DNA from: Paenibacillus sp. EZ-K15
GTDB taxonomy: Bacteria > Bacillota > Bacilli > Paenibacillales > Paenibacillaceae
Assembly (NCBI RefSeq): GCF_002573715.1
Contig: NZ_PDHM01000016.1
Span: 537,649-601,648, forward strand
Length of the DNA stretch: 64,000 nucleotides
Direction of reading: 5' to 3'
Part shown: one piece after another, positions 27,301-35,244 of the stretch
Numbering within the stretch: position 1 is the stretch's first letter
Layout of the letters: every line of letters begins with the position of its first letter
The notes under the pieces: model-generated
What the model was told of the DNA's origin: nothing
What the model saw: the letters and a program-made list of their open reading frames with translations, nothing else
Database searches by the model: none
Translations under genes and position numbers: made by a program

Positions 27301-28783
27301 GGCCTACACCTCCGGCTCGATCAAGCCAAATCATATGCAACAAGCGCAGCTGGATGCAACCGTTGCCCGGCTGTATGATGAGTGGAAGCAGAAATACTTG
27401 AAAAAGAAGCCGTATCTTCAATCTTCGGAGCCGGATCAGTACTACGTCTGGTATGCCGATGGGGACTGGTTCCAAGAAGAGTTTGACAAGGAGCTTAATG
27501 TCAAGTATCAAGCGATAACCGTTTCGGAAGCGCACGGATACGGGATGCTGATCACCGCACACATGGCGGGTCATGATCCTAAAGCTAAGGCTTATTTTGA
27601 CGGACTATATCGATATTTCAGAGCACATCCGAGTAAGATCAACCCGGACCTTATGGCTTGGAAGCAGGGCGATACAGGTCAGGCCGTCGTGGATGTCAGC
27701 GGCGTGGATTCGGCCACGGACGGTGATATGGATATCGCATACGCGTTGCTCCTTGCGGATCGCCAGTGGGGAAGCGATGGTGAGATCAATTACTTGGCCG
27801 AAGCCAAAAAAGTAATTGACGCTATCATGAAGAGTGATGTCAATCATGCTGAGTGGACTTTGAAGCTTGCAGATTGGGTAAGCGACGACGATGCTAAATA
27901 TGGCAGCGCTACGCGTCCTTCCGATTTTATGCTTCAGCATTTGAAAGACTTCAAAAACGCGAGCGGAGACGCCAATTGGGACCGCGTCATCGACAAAACC
28001 TATTCCATCAGCGAGGGATTATACAAAAAGTACAGTCCGAATGCGGGGCTGCTGCCCGATTTTGTGGTCAAGAAAAACGGCAGCTATGCTCCGGCAGATT
28101 CAACATTCCTGGAGTCTGAAACGGACGGGGACTATAGTTATAACTCTTCACGTATTCCTTGGCGGATCGGTACGGACGCTCTCATGACAGGGGAAACTCG
28201 TGCCAAGGAGCAGCTAAATAAAATGACGTCTTGGATTCGCCAAGCGACCGGGGATGATCCAAGCAAAATATATGGTGGTTACAAGCTGGATGGATCAAAA
28301 GCACTCGTGGATTATACGGATACTTCATTTTCTGCGCCGATGATGGTCAGCGCCATGATAAATCCGGCGAATCAGGAGTGGCTCAACCGATTATGGGACC
28401 ACAATGCCTCCATCTCCACGAATGATGATGTGTACTTTGGGAATACGCTGCGTCTCCTAAGCATGATTGTCGTTTCGGGTAACTGGTGGTCACCGACCAT
28501 CGCGGATACCGAAGCGCCGATGCAGCCAACCATCGAAGAAGCGGTAGCCGTATCCGATTCATCGGTGGAACTGAAGTGGACTCCTTCTTTCGATAATGCG
28601 GGCATTGCAGAGTATAAGGTTTATCGGAATAATACCGTCATTGGAACGTCGAATACGACGGATTATAAGGATAGCGGCTTGATGCCGAATACAATGTATC
28701 AATATTTTATCGTTGCGTACGATACTTCCGGTAACATGTCCAAAATCAGCAATGTCAGAATCGTCTCAACTGGGAAGCAATAA
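24329..28783 (+). CDS. Secreted multidomain protein: metallophosphoesterase fused to GH8 glycosidase
   Basis: The 1484-residue protein has a basic signal peptide ending near SHADS, a discoidin-like N-terminal region (about 45-235), an SbsA-type Ig domain (about 240-340) and a purple-acid-phosphatase-like Fn3 domain. A calcineurin-type phosphoesterase follows (about 460-690; Asp468, Asp502, His536, EAHDH ending at His675), then two Fn3 domains, a GH8 catalytic domain (about 975-1385) and a final Fn3. In the GH8 part SEAHGYGM holds Glu1067 (acid) and ATDGDMDIAYALLLADRQW is the family signature with Asp1131. GH8 enzymes cut beta-1,4-linked glucan, xylan or chitosan. The usual GNHE of the phosphoesterase reads GGHE (Gly535), which may weaken metal binding. 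The start at ATG 24329 follows AAAGGGGTG. Confidence 0.88.
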   Translation: MRIKKKRGRNPQKMFLLFLALLLIPWTLPANSHADSVTGKSELASDGPGKAAEALIAEWVFKNKGEGGVHPATGGLNKSSSILQQVGGYFEYYDSKAQDISYQGWDNGQGKKYWLAMVSTSAYKNIKLSSEQSSSGSAPNDFKVQVSTDRTVWTDVPGGTVQMNIVSSYNCPNQSCILNNVSLPNADDKQMLYIRWVVNSNKPTNTKDNPKGIGSGGSSKIRNIRVTGEPISGTTPEQPTIDVSYIPEQGADKVAVTTPIEVKFNKPITVTAKQDITVRDGQNQPVPNLAVEVINQTTLRIGHGGLGQGKSYRVTIPQTAVQGKDGSPLIRNIEWSFTTVGSVSQPKLINMTLNGDPKTSMAFAWYTDTSAGTKVQVAESTGTGNVFPKEGVLEFTGTSEEISTYMTKGDRTTGKKKKFFSHKSSANGLKPGTDYVFRVGDGSIWSSMGSFKTDTATPQPYRFIVGADSQASSKSGFEPWADTFKKAYEHIGNPKFLINAGDLVDNGDLEEQWQWMLGLAQEHLMKVPFVPVLGGHEVSDWDGDATTPNNNFYNHFNLPRKVVDATHDGSVYSFEYGDALYMVYNSQFDGKLNEDGSVDWDDDQHEQFWNQIDWMRNTVAKTDKKWKFVTLHKAPYAAGDNSAQWEGDRVKFYRKNLIPVFDELGIDMVFEAHDHMYMRSFQMYGDKVIDPKKLEKDEAGNVVNPQGTVYLMSNAFGNKFYYKNEPYDDFFAAINNQPKKKMFTDVSVADQILKFDAYTAAVEDEGKSGYGKNGLKVYDHYGIKRTDTKPDPVEGAQVKLQGTKATLTWKAPSSSKEQVRGFRIYEKDDKISKHWSLYVPVKSGTSQYSVVIDKLNPDIQYNLVIKSVGRRDNSSPVTVSTSNQTEGNEPPSALDGLVGKGVSPFQIDLTWRAPSGKAPDRYHVYRNDNHVGTTKEITYIDTGLTPDTEYRYKVTAVTAGGVESLPSEEIRLKTMPSSQGTGPYKPFPQHTAYTSGSIKPNHMQQAQLDATVARLYDEWKQKYLKKKPYLQSSEPDQYYVWYADGDWFQEEFDKELNVKYQAITVSEAHGYGMLITAHMAGHDPKAKAYFDGLYRYFRAHPSKINPDLMAWKQGDTGQAVVDVSGVDSATDGDMDIAYALLLADRQWGSDGEINYLAEAKKVIDAIMKSDVNHAEWTLKLADWVSDDDAKYGSATRPSDFMLQHLKDFKNASGDANWDRVIDKTYSISEGLYKKYSPNAGLLPDFVVKKNGSYAPADSTFLESETDGDYSYNSSRIPWRIGTDALMTGETRAKEQLNKMTSWIRQATGDDPSKIYGGYKLDGSKALVDYTDTSFSAPMMVSAMINPANQEWLNRLWDHNASISTNDDVYFGNTLRLLSMIVVSGNWWSPTIADTEAPMQPTIEEAVAVSDSSVELKWTPSFDNAGIAEYKVYRNNTVIGTSNTTDYKDSGLMPNTMYQYFIVAYDTSGNMSKISNVRIVSTGKQ

Positions 28784-28871
28784 ATGTAATGCGATGATGA
28801 TCAAACCATGAAGTACTGTCCGTCACTGAAGCAGTGATGGTATGAGCTAGCGGTAATCATAACGAATGAAT

Positions 28872-28900
28872 AAAGAGCCCGGGACCTCCCCGGGCTCTTT
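28872..28900 (+). terminator. Terminator after the GH8 fusion gene
   Basis: Perfect 12-bp arms AAAGAGCCCGGG and CCCGGGCTCTTT around an ACCTC loop, 88 bp after the stop codon. Confidence 0.88.
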
Positions 28901-29067
28901 ATGATCCGCGCTCCTGGAACAACCTATTTACCGTTTATTAAAGAATAAGAGGCATTAGAGCTATCGTACTTCCTCATTCACTTTGCGAATTTCTTAAGTT
29001 GTTTCCTTAGCCGAAAAGGTTATACTTATCAATAGGTTAATTTGAAAGTCATCAGGGGGATATGTGA

Positions 29068-30423
29068 ATGGCAAAACAGGATGAAGTTTCATTACAGAAG
29101 AAATTGAGGCCAAGGCATATCAGCTTTATGGCGATGGGCGGTGTAATCGGCACCGGGATATTTAAAGGAAGTGCCGAGACGATCAGTCTCGCCGGTCCGG
29201 GCGTTATTTTCTCTTATATCTTTGCGGGACTGCTTCTTCTGGTCGTTATGGGAGCGATGACGGAAATGGCTACGGTGTATCCGGGCCGCAATATGAAGGA
29301 TTTTGTTCGCGAAGCCTTTGGTAAGCGGGTTTCTTTTGTCATGGGCTGGATGTATTGTTTCATGTGGCTGTCGGTATGCGTGATTGAAGTGATTGCGGCA
29401 GGCAGCTTTCTGCAATACTGGTTTCCGGAGGTTCCGCTGTGGCTGCTAAGCCTTGCAAGTGCGGCGCTCATTATTTTAATCAATATGATGAGTGTTGGAA
29501 GTTTTGGCGAAGTGGAATTCTGGCTTGCCGGAATAAAAATCGCCATGATTATTAGTTTTATTGTGCTGGGAAGTTTTCTGATGTTTGGCATTATTCCGAG
29601 TTCGGACACCCCGTACCTTCAAAATTTCACTGCTCACGGCGGGTTTTTGCCAAACGGATGGTTTGCCATATTCTCAGCTCTGCTTGTCGTTACCTTTTCG
29701 TATGGAGGCTCCGAACTGATAGGTCTCACATTAACTGAGACCGAAAATGCGGAGAAAATCCTGCCTAAAGTCGTACGCAACTTTATATTAAGGGTGATTT
29801 TGTTCTTTACGCTGCCGCTCCTGATTATTTGCGGATTGATTCCATGGAACCAGCTGGGGGGAGAGTCAAGTCCTTTCGTTCAGGTATTGTCCGCTACGGG
29901 ATTGCAGGGAGCGGCCCACATCATGAATTTCATATTGGTAACGGCCGTGCTGTCTGCAGCTAACTCCGGTATCTATGGTGCGACGCGCATGATCTATTCC
30001 ATGGCAGCTGCCGGGGAGGCTCCAAGGAGCTTGGCCAAGACCACGAGCAAAGGCATTCCGCTTAATACGCTGAAACTTTGCGCTATCATTCTTTTGGCAG
30101 GTTCACTGCTGGGACTGATCGCGCAAGACCAGTTGTTTCGGGTCCTGATGGCGGTTCCGGGCTTCGTTGTGGTGCTGGTATGGATCTGTATTTGTTTCTC
30201 CCAGCTGAAGCTTCGCAAAGCTTATCCGGTGCAGCCCAGCTTTAAGGTATGGGGCTTCCCCTATGTAACTGCGTTTACTGCGCTTTGTCTATCGGTGATC
30301 ACGGTCCTCTTCCTCATCGATGGACAGAATCGGGTCAGCATCAGCGTATGTCTGTCCGTTCTGCTGTTATTGGTTGCCTGGTCCATCATGAAATTCAAAA
30401 AAGAAGCAGAAACGCATAACTGA
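29068..30423 (+). CDS. APC-family amino-acid permease
   Basis: The 451-residue protein has 12 membrane helices and AAT-type APC signatures: LRPRHISFMAMGGVIGTGIFKGS at the first helix, YPGRNMKDFVREAFG after the second, and SANSGIYGATRMIYSMA later. This places it in the amino-acid transporter family (histidine, arginine, GABA or aromatic acids); the substrate cannot be chosen. A GGGGGATATGTGA site precedes the ATG. It is a single gene between two terminators. Confidence 0.9.
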   Translation: MAKQDEVSLQKKLRPRHISFMAMGGVIGTGIFKGSAETISLAGPGVIFSYIFAGLLLLVVMGAMTEMATVYPGRNMKDFVREAFGKRVSFVMGWMYCFMWLSVCVIEVIAAGSFLQYWFPEVPLWLLSLASAALIILINMMSVGSFGEVEFWLAGIKIAMIISFIVLGSFLMFGIIPSSDTPYLQNFTAHGGFLPNGWFAIFSALLVVTFSYGGSELIGLTLTETENAEKILPKVVRNFILRVILFFTLPLLIICGLIPWNQLGGESSPFVQVLSATGLQGAAHIMNFILVTAVLSAANSGIYGATRMIYSMAAAGEAPRSLAKTTSKGIPLNTLKLCAIILLAGSLLGLIAQDQLFRVLMAVPGFVVVLVWICICFSQLKLRKAYPVQPSFKVWGFPYVTAFTALCLSVITVLFLIDGQNRVSISVCLSVLLLLVAWSIMKFKKEAETHN

Positions 30424-30441
30424 GTGGAATATACGAAAGAG

Positions 30442-30476
30442 AAGGCGGCAGGGGAATCAATCCTCTGTCGCCTTTT
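30442..30476 (+). terminator. Terminator after the permease gene
   Basis: AAGGCGGCAGGG pairs with CCTCTGTCGCCTT through two G-U pairs and ends in TTTT, 18 bp after the stop. Confidence 0.75.
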
Positions 30477-30668
30477 CCATGCGTGTGAACAAGTTTGCGT
30501 GATGCGGCGATGCTCCTTAACCTATAGCAAATTGTTAATTAACTGAAACGAAATGGAATCAGCGGCTGTTTCTACGGAAGCAGCCGCTGATTTGTGCAGG
30601 GAAGAAGCATTCGAGGTGCATTCAATGATTATCCCGGGTATGATGATTAGGTAGTATGAGAGTAATTC

Positions 30669-30687
30669 ATTATACTTATAGTATAAT
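30669..30687. promoter_or_regulatory. Palindrome overlapping the -10 of the second two-component system
   Basis: ATTATACT and AGTATAAT form perfect 8-bp arms around TAT. The right arm contains the TATAAT (30682-30687), about 35 bp before the response-regulator start. No good -35 is present, so the promoter may need an activator. Confidence 0.5.
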
Positions 30688-30722
30688 GGTTACTTCAATA
30701 TGAGATGGGAAAGAGGGAACGA

Positions 30723-31397
30723 ATGCCTACTATACTGGTTGCTGACGATGATGCGAACATCCGCGAACTCGTCTGTTTGTTTCTACGCAACGACGGATTC
30801 GTAACAGTCGAAGCCGCAGACGGCAAGGAAGCACTGGACGTCTACACTTCAACCCATGTCGATCTTGTCGTGCTTGATATTATGATGCCGATCATGGATG
30901 GTTGGACGTTATGCAAGGAGCTTCGAAGAGCCAATCCTGATCTACCGTTACTTATGCTGACTGCGAGAGGCGAAACATGGGAGAAAGTGAAAGGTTTCGA
31001 ACTTGGAACGGACGATTATTTGACGAAACCATTCGATCCGTTAGAGTTAACGGTGCGTGTCAGAGCATTACTGAAACGATACAAAATTGGCTCCACGCAG
31101 ACGATCCAATTCGGGAACGTCATCCTTGATCGACAGACCTATAAGGTGATGAGAGGGACAGAGTCGCTTACGCTGCCGCTCAAGGAGTTCGAATTGCTAT
31201 ATAAGCTTGCTGGTACACCCGGACAAGTCTATACGCGCGAGCAATTGATCGATCAAATTTGGGGGATTGATTATGCTGGGGATGATCGAACCGTAGATGT
31301 ACATATCAAACGTTTGCGCGAACGGTTTGCGGCTACACCTGATTTTCGGATCGAAACGGTTCGTGGGCTTGGCTACCGGCTCGAGGTTCACGAATGA
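30723..31397 (+). CDS. OmpR/PhoB-family response regulator
   Basis: The 224-residue regulator has a receiver with the acidic pocket DDD, the phosphoacceptor Asp52 in VVLDIMMPI, LTARG and the LTKPFDP lysine. A winged-helix C-terminus follows (LPLKEFELLYKLAGTPG, DRTVDVHIKRLRE, GLGYRLEV). I chose ATG 30723 after AGAGGGA; a start at 30705 is less likely. It overlaps the kinase gene by 4 bp. The nearby alpha/beta-hydrolase genes carry 11-bp direct repeats upstream that could be its binding sites. Confidence 0.92.
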   Translation: MPTILVADDDANIRELVCLFLRNDGFVTVEAADGKEALDVYTSTHVDLVVLDIMMPIMDGWTLCKELRRANPDLPLLMLTARGETWEKVKGFELGTDDYLTKPFDPLELTVRVRALLKRYKIGSTQTIQFGNVILDRQTYKVMRGTESLTLPLKEFELLYKLAGTPGQVYTREQLIDQIWGIDYAGDDRTVDVHIKRLRERFAATPDFRIETVRGLGYRLEVHE

Positions 31398-32761
31398 TTA
31401 GATCTTTATATATCCGTGTGGTCCTGACATTTCTAGTCTCCGTCATCGCGGGCACGATCATTTCTTTTTTTATGTCTACCTGGATATTTGAGGACAAATT
31501 GAATGAGAACGCTCAAATCAACTTACGTAACTTCGGCCAAGATGTCGTACAAATTTACAAGACCCTTCCCTTACGCGAAGCAGAATCATTCGTTAGTGGA
31601 ATGAAGCAACTGGATTCCTACTATATTCGAATTTACGATGCAACGGGTCAGTTCCAGTCTTACGGAAAGCTTAACGGACATAAATTGGCCGCGGTGACGG
31701 AAGAGCGACTGAAGAAAGTGTTAGACGGAGGTGTTGTCCAGGACAATCCGAACGGTATTGCTACAGTTCTCTTAGGTTTGCCGGTGAAAACAGAAATGGG
31801 AACGAAAGCGATGTTTTTGGAGACGCTCGCTCCACCTTCTGCCACTTTTGTCGCCCAGTGGGGATTGATCTTTGCGACCTGTTCGTTGATTGCAGGAAGC
31901 TTATTAATTCTCGTTGCCTCGGTATTCCTAGTCAGACCAATCAAAAAGCTGACAAAAGCGACCAAGCGTATCGCATCTGGAGATTTCAACGTCAAGCTGA
32001 ATATTAAGCAAGTGAGTGAGCTCGGTACGCTGGCCCGCAGCTTCGAAGAAATGATGCACGATCTACAGCAACTTGAGCAGATGCGCAGGGAATTCGTAAC
32101 GAATGTGTCGCACGAGGTTCAGTCTCCGCTCACCTCGATATCCGGTTATGCTCTAGCACTTAAGCAAGTAGACCTCTCAGATCACGAACGAAGCCGTTAT
32201 CTGGATATTATCATCGCGGAAGCGCAGCGGATGTCCAAAATGAGTGATAGCCTGCTCAAGCTGAGCATGCTTGAATCACAGTCACAGCAACCTCGACTTA
32301 GCACACTCAGCCTGGATGAACAGATCAGGCGCGTCATTGTAACTCTCCAACCACAATGGTCTGCTCGCAACATTCACTTTGAGCTTGATCTCCAAGCCGT
32401 TAAAGTCTTGGCTGATCACGACCAGTTGAACCAGGTATGGACGAATATTCTCAGCAATGGCATCAAATTTTCCAAGGATGGTGGCGTGATTCACGTCAGC
32501 ACCAAGCAGGATATCAAGAATGTGACTATTCGAATCTCCGACACAGGTATTGGTATCCCTCTTGAAGACCAGAAGCGCATATTCGAACGATTTTTCAAGT
32601 CGGATCGTTCCCACAGTCGCAAGTATGACGGCAGTGGTATGGGACTTGCCATCGTTAAACAGATTGTATCGCTTCATCAAGGGGACATCCGAGTAGAAAG
32701 TGAACCAGGTCAAGGAACAACCTTTATTGTCACGTTGCCAATCACTCCACCAACGGAATAA
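31394..32761 (+). CDS. HAMP-containing sensor histidine kinase
   Basis: The 455-residue kinase has two membrane helices (about 7-28 and 160-182) flanking an extracytoplasmic sensor of roughly 130 residues, a HAMP domain, the box NVSHEVQSPL with phospho-His240, and a HATPase domain (NILSNGIKFS, DTGIGIP, GSGMGLAIV). Its ATG overlaps the regulator stop (ATGA). The layout, long sensor and phosphatase-like HExxSPL box put it with the large PhoR/BaeS-type group. A strong terminator closes the pair. Confidence 0.92.
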   Translation: MIRSLYIRVVLTFLVSVIAGTIISFFMSTWIFEDKLNENAQINLRNFGQDVVQIYKTLPLREAESFVSGMKQLDSYYIRIYDATGQFQSYGKLNGHKLAAVTEERLKKVLDGGVVQDNPNGIATVLLGLPVKTEMGTKAMFLETLAPPSATFVAQWGLIFATCSLIAGSLLILVASVFLVRPIKKLTKATKRIASGDFNVKLNIKQVSELGTLARSFEEMMHDLQQLEQMRREFVTNVSHEVQSPLTSISGYALALKQVDLSDHERSRYLDIIIAEAQRMSKMSDSLLKLSMLESQSQQPRLSTLSLDEQIRRVIVTLQPQWSARNIHFELDLQAVKVLADHDQLNQVWTNILSNGIKFSKDGGVIHVSTKQDIKNVTIRISDTGIGIPLEDQKRIFERFFKSDRSHSRKYDGSGMGLAIVKQIVSLHQGDIRVESEPGQGTTFIVTLPITPPTE

Positions 32762-32823
32762 TTAGGCTTACAGGATAAGGTGGATGTATAGAATGTCCAT
32801 CGGATTGTCTAAACCGTATTTTC

Positions 32824-32876
32824 ATGCCACGTTTCACATGCAAGCTTTCTTGTATGTGAAACGTGGCATTTTTTTG
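32824..32876 (+). terminator. Strong terminator after the second two-component system
   Basis: A 21-bp stem (from ATGCCACGTTTCACATG onward, one G-U pair) with a CTTT loop is followed by seven T. The long A/T-balanced stem is unusually stable. Confidence 0.9.
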
Positions 32877-32880
32877 TTAG

Positions 32881-32897
32881 TTCATACTCCGTTCATA
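32881..32897 (+). promoter_or_regulatory. TTCATA box, copy 1 (hydrolase 1)
   Basis: TTCATA at 32881 and 32892 repeat with an 11-bp period about 90 bp before the first alpha/beta-hydrolase gene. Two more copies at 34024 and 36748 keep the period and flanks, so this is a regulatory box, probably for an OmpR-type regulator. Confidence 0.65.
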
Positions 32898-32982
32898 TTG
32901 TCGTCATGGTGAGGACATCTTGGTTGGTTAGGCTTGCATTAACGGCTTGTTACGGCCATTAACCAGATGAGGACAGGAGCAG

Positions 32983-33972
32983 ATGTGTGTGACAAAAGAA
33001 AGAGAGAAGAAAAAATGGGGTGGAACCAAATCGAGGAAAGTATTAAACATTTTGCTTAAAGTATTAGGTGCAATCGTTATAGCTATCCTACTTTTTGTTG
33101 CCGCCGTGTATACCGTTAACAAAATCAGCAGTCATTCGGAGCAGAAGAGATTGGAACCTTATGGTCAGCATGTATCTGTAGATGGGAATCAGATGAATGT
33201 CACCATTCAAGGAAAAGGCGAAGAAACAGTCGTGATTTTACCCGGCTTTGGAACGGCATCGCCAGCACTTGATTTTAAACCGCTTATTTCAGAGTTATCC
33301 CCATATTATAAAGTCGTCGTCGTAGAGCCTTTTGGTTACGGATTGAGCGATCAGACCGAAAAGGAACGCAGCACGGCAAATATCGTAAGTGAGATTCATG
33401 AAGCTTTACAGAGTCTCCATATTGATCGTTATATCCTTATGGGCCATTCCATTTCCGGGATCTATAGCCTGGATTATGTGAACAAATATCCAAATGAAGT
33501 ACGTGCATTTGTTGGACTGGATAGCAGTGTGCCAGCGCTGAGTGAACAAAAGATTGATTCGTCAGATACACAACCGATTAAATGGTTCCGCAACTTAGGT
33601 TTCGCCCGAGTACAACTGAAACTGAGTGCTGACCTTTATGAAGGACTACCTTATGATGAACAAACGAAAGAACAATTGAACATTCTGATACGCAAAAACA
33701 TGTATAATACCACTCAATTAAATGAGGCAGAGAGCATGTATTCCAACTTTAAAGCAGCTGGAAGGCTAACGTTCCCTGTAAATCTTCCTGTACTGTTCTT
33801 TGTTCAGGCGAATCATCCGGGAACGGATCAATGGATTCCCGAGCATGAGAAGCTAATAAAGGACTCTGTACATGGAGAAATGGTGCTGCTTGAAGCCAAT
33901 CATTATTTATATCGTTCCCATTCCAAAGAAATCGCTGAAAAATTCATGAGTTTTATGGGAGGAATCCAATAA
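32983..33972 (+). CDS. Membrane-anchored alpha/beta hydrolase (copy 1)
   Basis: The 329-residue protein has a lysine-rich cytoplasmic N-terminus, one membrane helix (about 20-45) and an extracellular alpha/beta-hydrolase domain. LPGFGTASPALDF forms the oxyanion region, MGHSISG holds Ser156, and ANHYLYRS near the end holds the catalytic His. It is about 60% identical by eye to the next gene product, a tandem duplicate. The listed ATG is 3 nt from GGAG; a GTG two codons later (32989) has better spacing and is the alternative start. Substrate unknown; a surface lipase or peptidase role is possible. Confidence 0.85.
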   Translation: MCVTKEREKKKWGGTKSRKVLNILLKVLGAIVIAILLFVAAVYTVNKISSHSEQKRLEPYGQHVSVDGNQMNVTIQGKGEETVVILPGFGTASPALDFKPLISELSPYYKVVVVEPFGYGLSDQTEKERSTANIVSEIHEALQSLHIDRYILMGHSISGIYSLDYVNKYPNEVRAFVGLDSSVPALSEQKIDSSDTQPIKWFRNLGFARVQLKLSADLYEGLPYDEQTKEQLNILIRKNMYNTTQLNEAESMYSNFKAAGRLTFPVNLPVLFFVQANHPGTDQWIPEHEKLIKDSVHGEMVLLEANHYLYRSHSKEIAEKFMSFMGGIQ

Positions 33973-34023
33973 TTCCTTCATGTACAAGCTCCCGTACATA
34001 ACGCCGCAACATTTTCGTGCTTG

Positions 34024-34040
34024 TTCATATTCAGTTCATA
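34024..34040 (+). promoter_or_regulatory. TTCATA box, copy 2 (hydrolase 2)
   Basis: TTCATA at 34024 and 34035, 11 bp apart, about 90 bp before the second hydrolase gene. It shares TTGTTCATATTC and the bases after the second hexamer with the other copies. Confidence 0.68.
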
Positions 34041-34127
34041 TTGACGTCACGGGGAGTACATTTTCATGGGTTAAGATTTCATTAGCAGCAAAGAAGAAAG
34101 CCGAACAACAGTTCAAGACAGGAGAAG

Positions 34128-35114
34128 ATGAGAGTGACACAACCAGAGGAAAAGAAAGCGAAGAATGGATCGAGGGCCAAGAAAGTACGAAACATGATAC
34201 TTAAAATACTGGGAGCAATCGTAATCGCCATTGTTCTGTTTCTAGGTATTGTTTATATCACGAATGTGATCAGTACAAATTCAGAGGCGAAAAAGATAGA
34301 GCCTTATGGTCAGCACGTATCCGTAGACGGCAAAAATATGAATGTGCTCATTCAAGGAGAAGGCAAAGAAACAATCGTGCTGATTCCAGGTTTTGGAACA
34401 GCTGCACCAGCGCTTGATTTTAAGCTGCTCATCGACGAGCTATCTCCATATTACAAAGTGGTAGCGGTTGAGCCTTTCGGTTATGGCTTAAGTGACGGAA
34501 CGGAAAAAGAACGAACCACAGAGAATATCGTAAGTGAAGTTCATGAAGCTCTACAGCAGCTTAATATTGACAAATACATGCTCATGGGCCACTCTATTGC
34601 AGGCATTTACGGCATTGATTATGTGAACAAATATCCGGATGAGGTAACTGCATTCATCGGAATTGATAGCAGTGTTCCAACACAACCGGGTATGGATGCC
34701 AAATTTCCTATAAAAATGTTCAATTTCCTTAAAAAATCAGGTCTCCAAAGATTGGTAGTCAAATTTAGTGGTGACCCGTACGCTGAACTCCCTTTTGATG
34801 ATCACACCGTAGAGCAGATGAAAATGCTGTCGAATAAAAACTCGAACAGTTCCACGACATTGAATGAGATGGAGCATATCTCTTCCAATTTCAAGGCAGC
34901 TCAAGGTTTAACTTTCCCTAAAGACCTTCCACTTCTTCTCCTTATTCAAGCGAATAATGAAGGTGTAAAAGAATGGATACCACTGCACGAAGGACAGATC
35001 AAAGATTCTGTACATGGAAAAGTAATAACTATGGATGGCGAACATTACTTGCACCATACGTTATTTAAAGAAATAGCTGAAGACGTTAGAGCATTTATGA
35101 ACGAAGCGAAGTAA
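34128..35114 (+). CDS. Membrane-anchored alpha/beta hydrolase (copy 2)
   Basis: The 328-residue protein copies the layout of its upstream neighbour: basic N-terminus, membrane helix, EPYGQHVSVDGKNMNVLIQG entry strand, IPGFGTAAPALDF, nucleophile Ser156 in MGHSIAG, and GEHYLHHTLFKEIAED at the end with the catalytic His. A tandem duplication with preserved promoter region is the simplest origin. GGAGAAG precedes ATG 34128; GTG 34134 is an alternative. It ends before a terminator at 35167. Confidence 0.87.
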   Translation: MRVTQPEEKKAKNGSRAKKVRNMILKILGAIVIAIVLFLGIVYITNVISTNSEAKKIEPYGQHVSVDGKNMNVLIQGEGKETIVLIPGFGTAAPALDFKLLIDELSPYYKVVAVEPFGYGLSDGTEKERTTENIVSEVHEALQQLNIDKYMLMGHSIAGIYGIDYVNKYPDEVTAFIGIDSSVPTQPGMDAKFPIKMFNFLKKSGLQRLVVKFSGDPYAELPFDDHTVEQMKMLSNKNSNSSTTLNEMEHISSNFKAAQGLTFPKDLPLLLLIQANNEGVKEWIPLHEGQIKDSVHGKVITMDGEHYLHHTLFKEIAEDVRAFMNEAK

Positions 35115-35166
35115 CTATCCAGTAAAAATTTACTCGTGATTTTACAGATGTATATAAATGAATATG

Positions 35167-35192
35167 AAAAGCCGTCCTGTGGGACGGTTTTT
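35167..35192 (+). terminator. Terminator after hydrolase 2
   Basis: AAAAGCCGTCC and GGACGGTTTTT arms (one G-U pair) around a TGTG loop, just upstream of the PAF-AH-like gene. Confidence 0.8.
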
Positions 35193-35244
35193 CCATAGTA
35201 TGTCCACTCCGGCCGATGTACGTGATGAAAGAGAGGAATTCAAA

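Noticed and set aside
33980..34204. 74-codon frame between the two hydrolase genes
   Set aside because: It covers the TTCATA box and the start of hydrolase 2 in another frame; no ribosome site.
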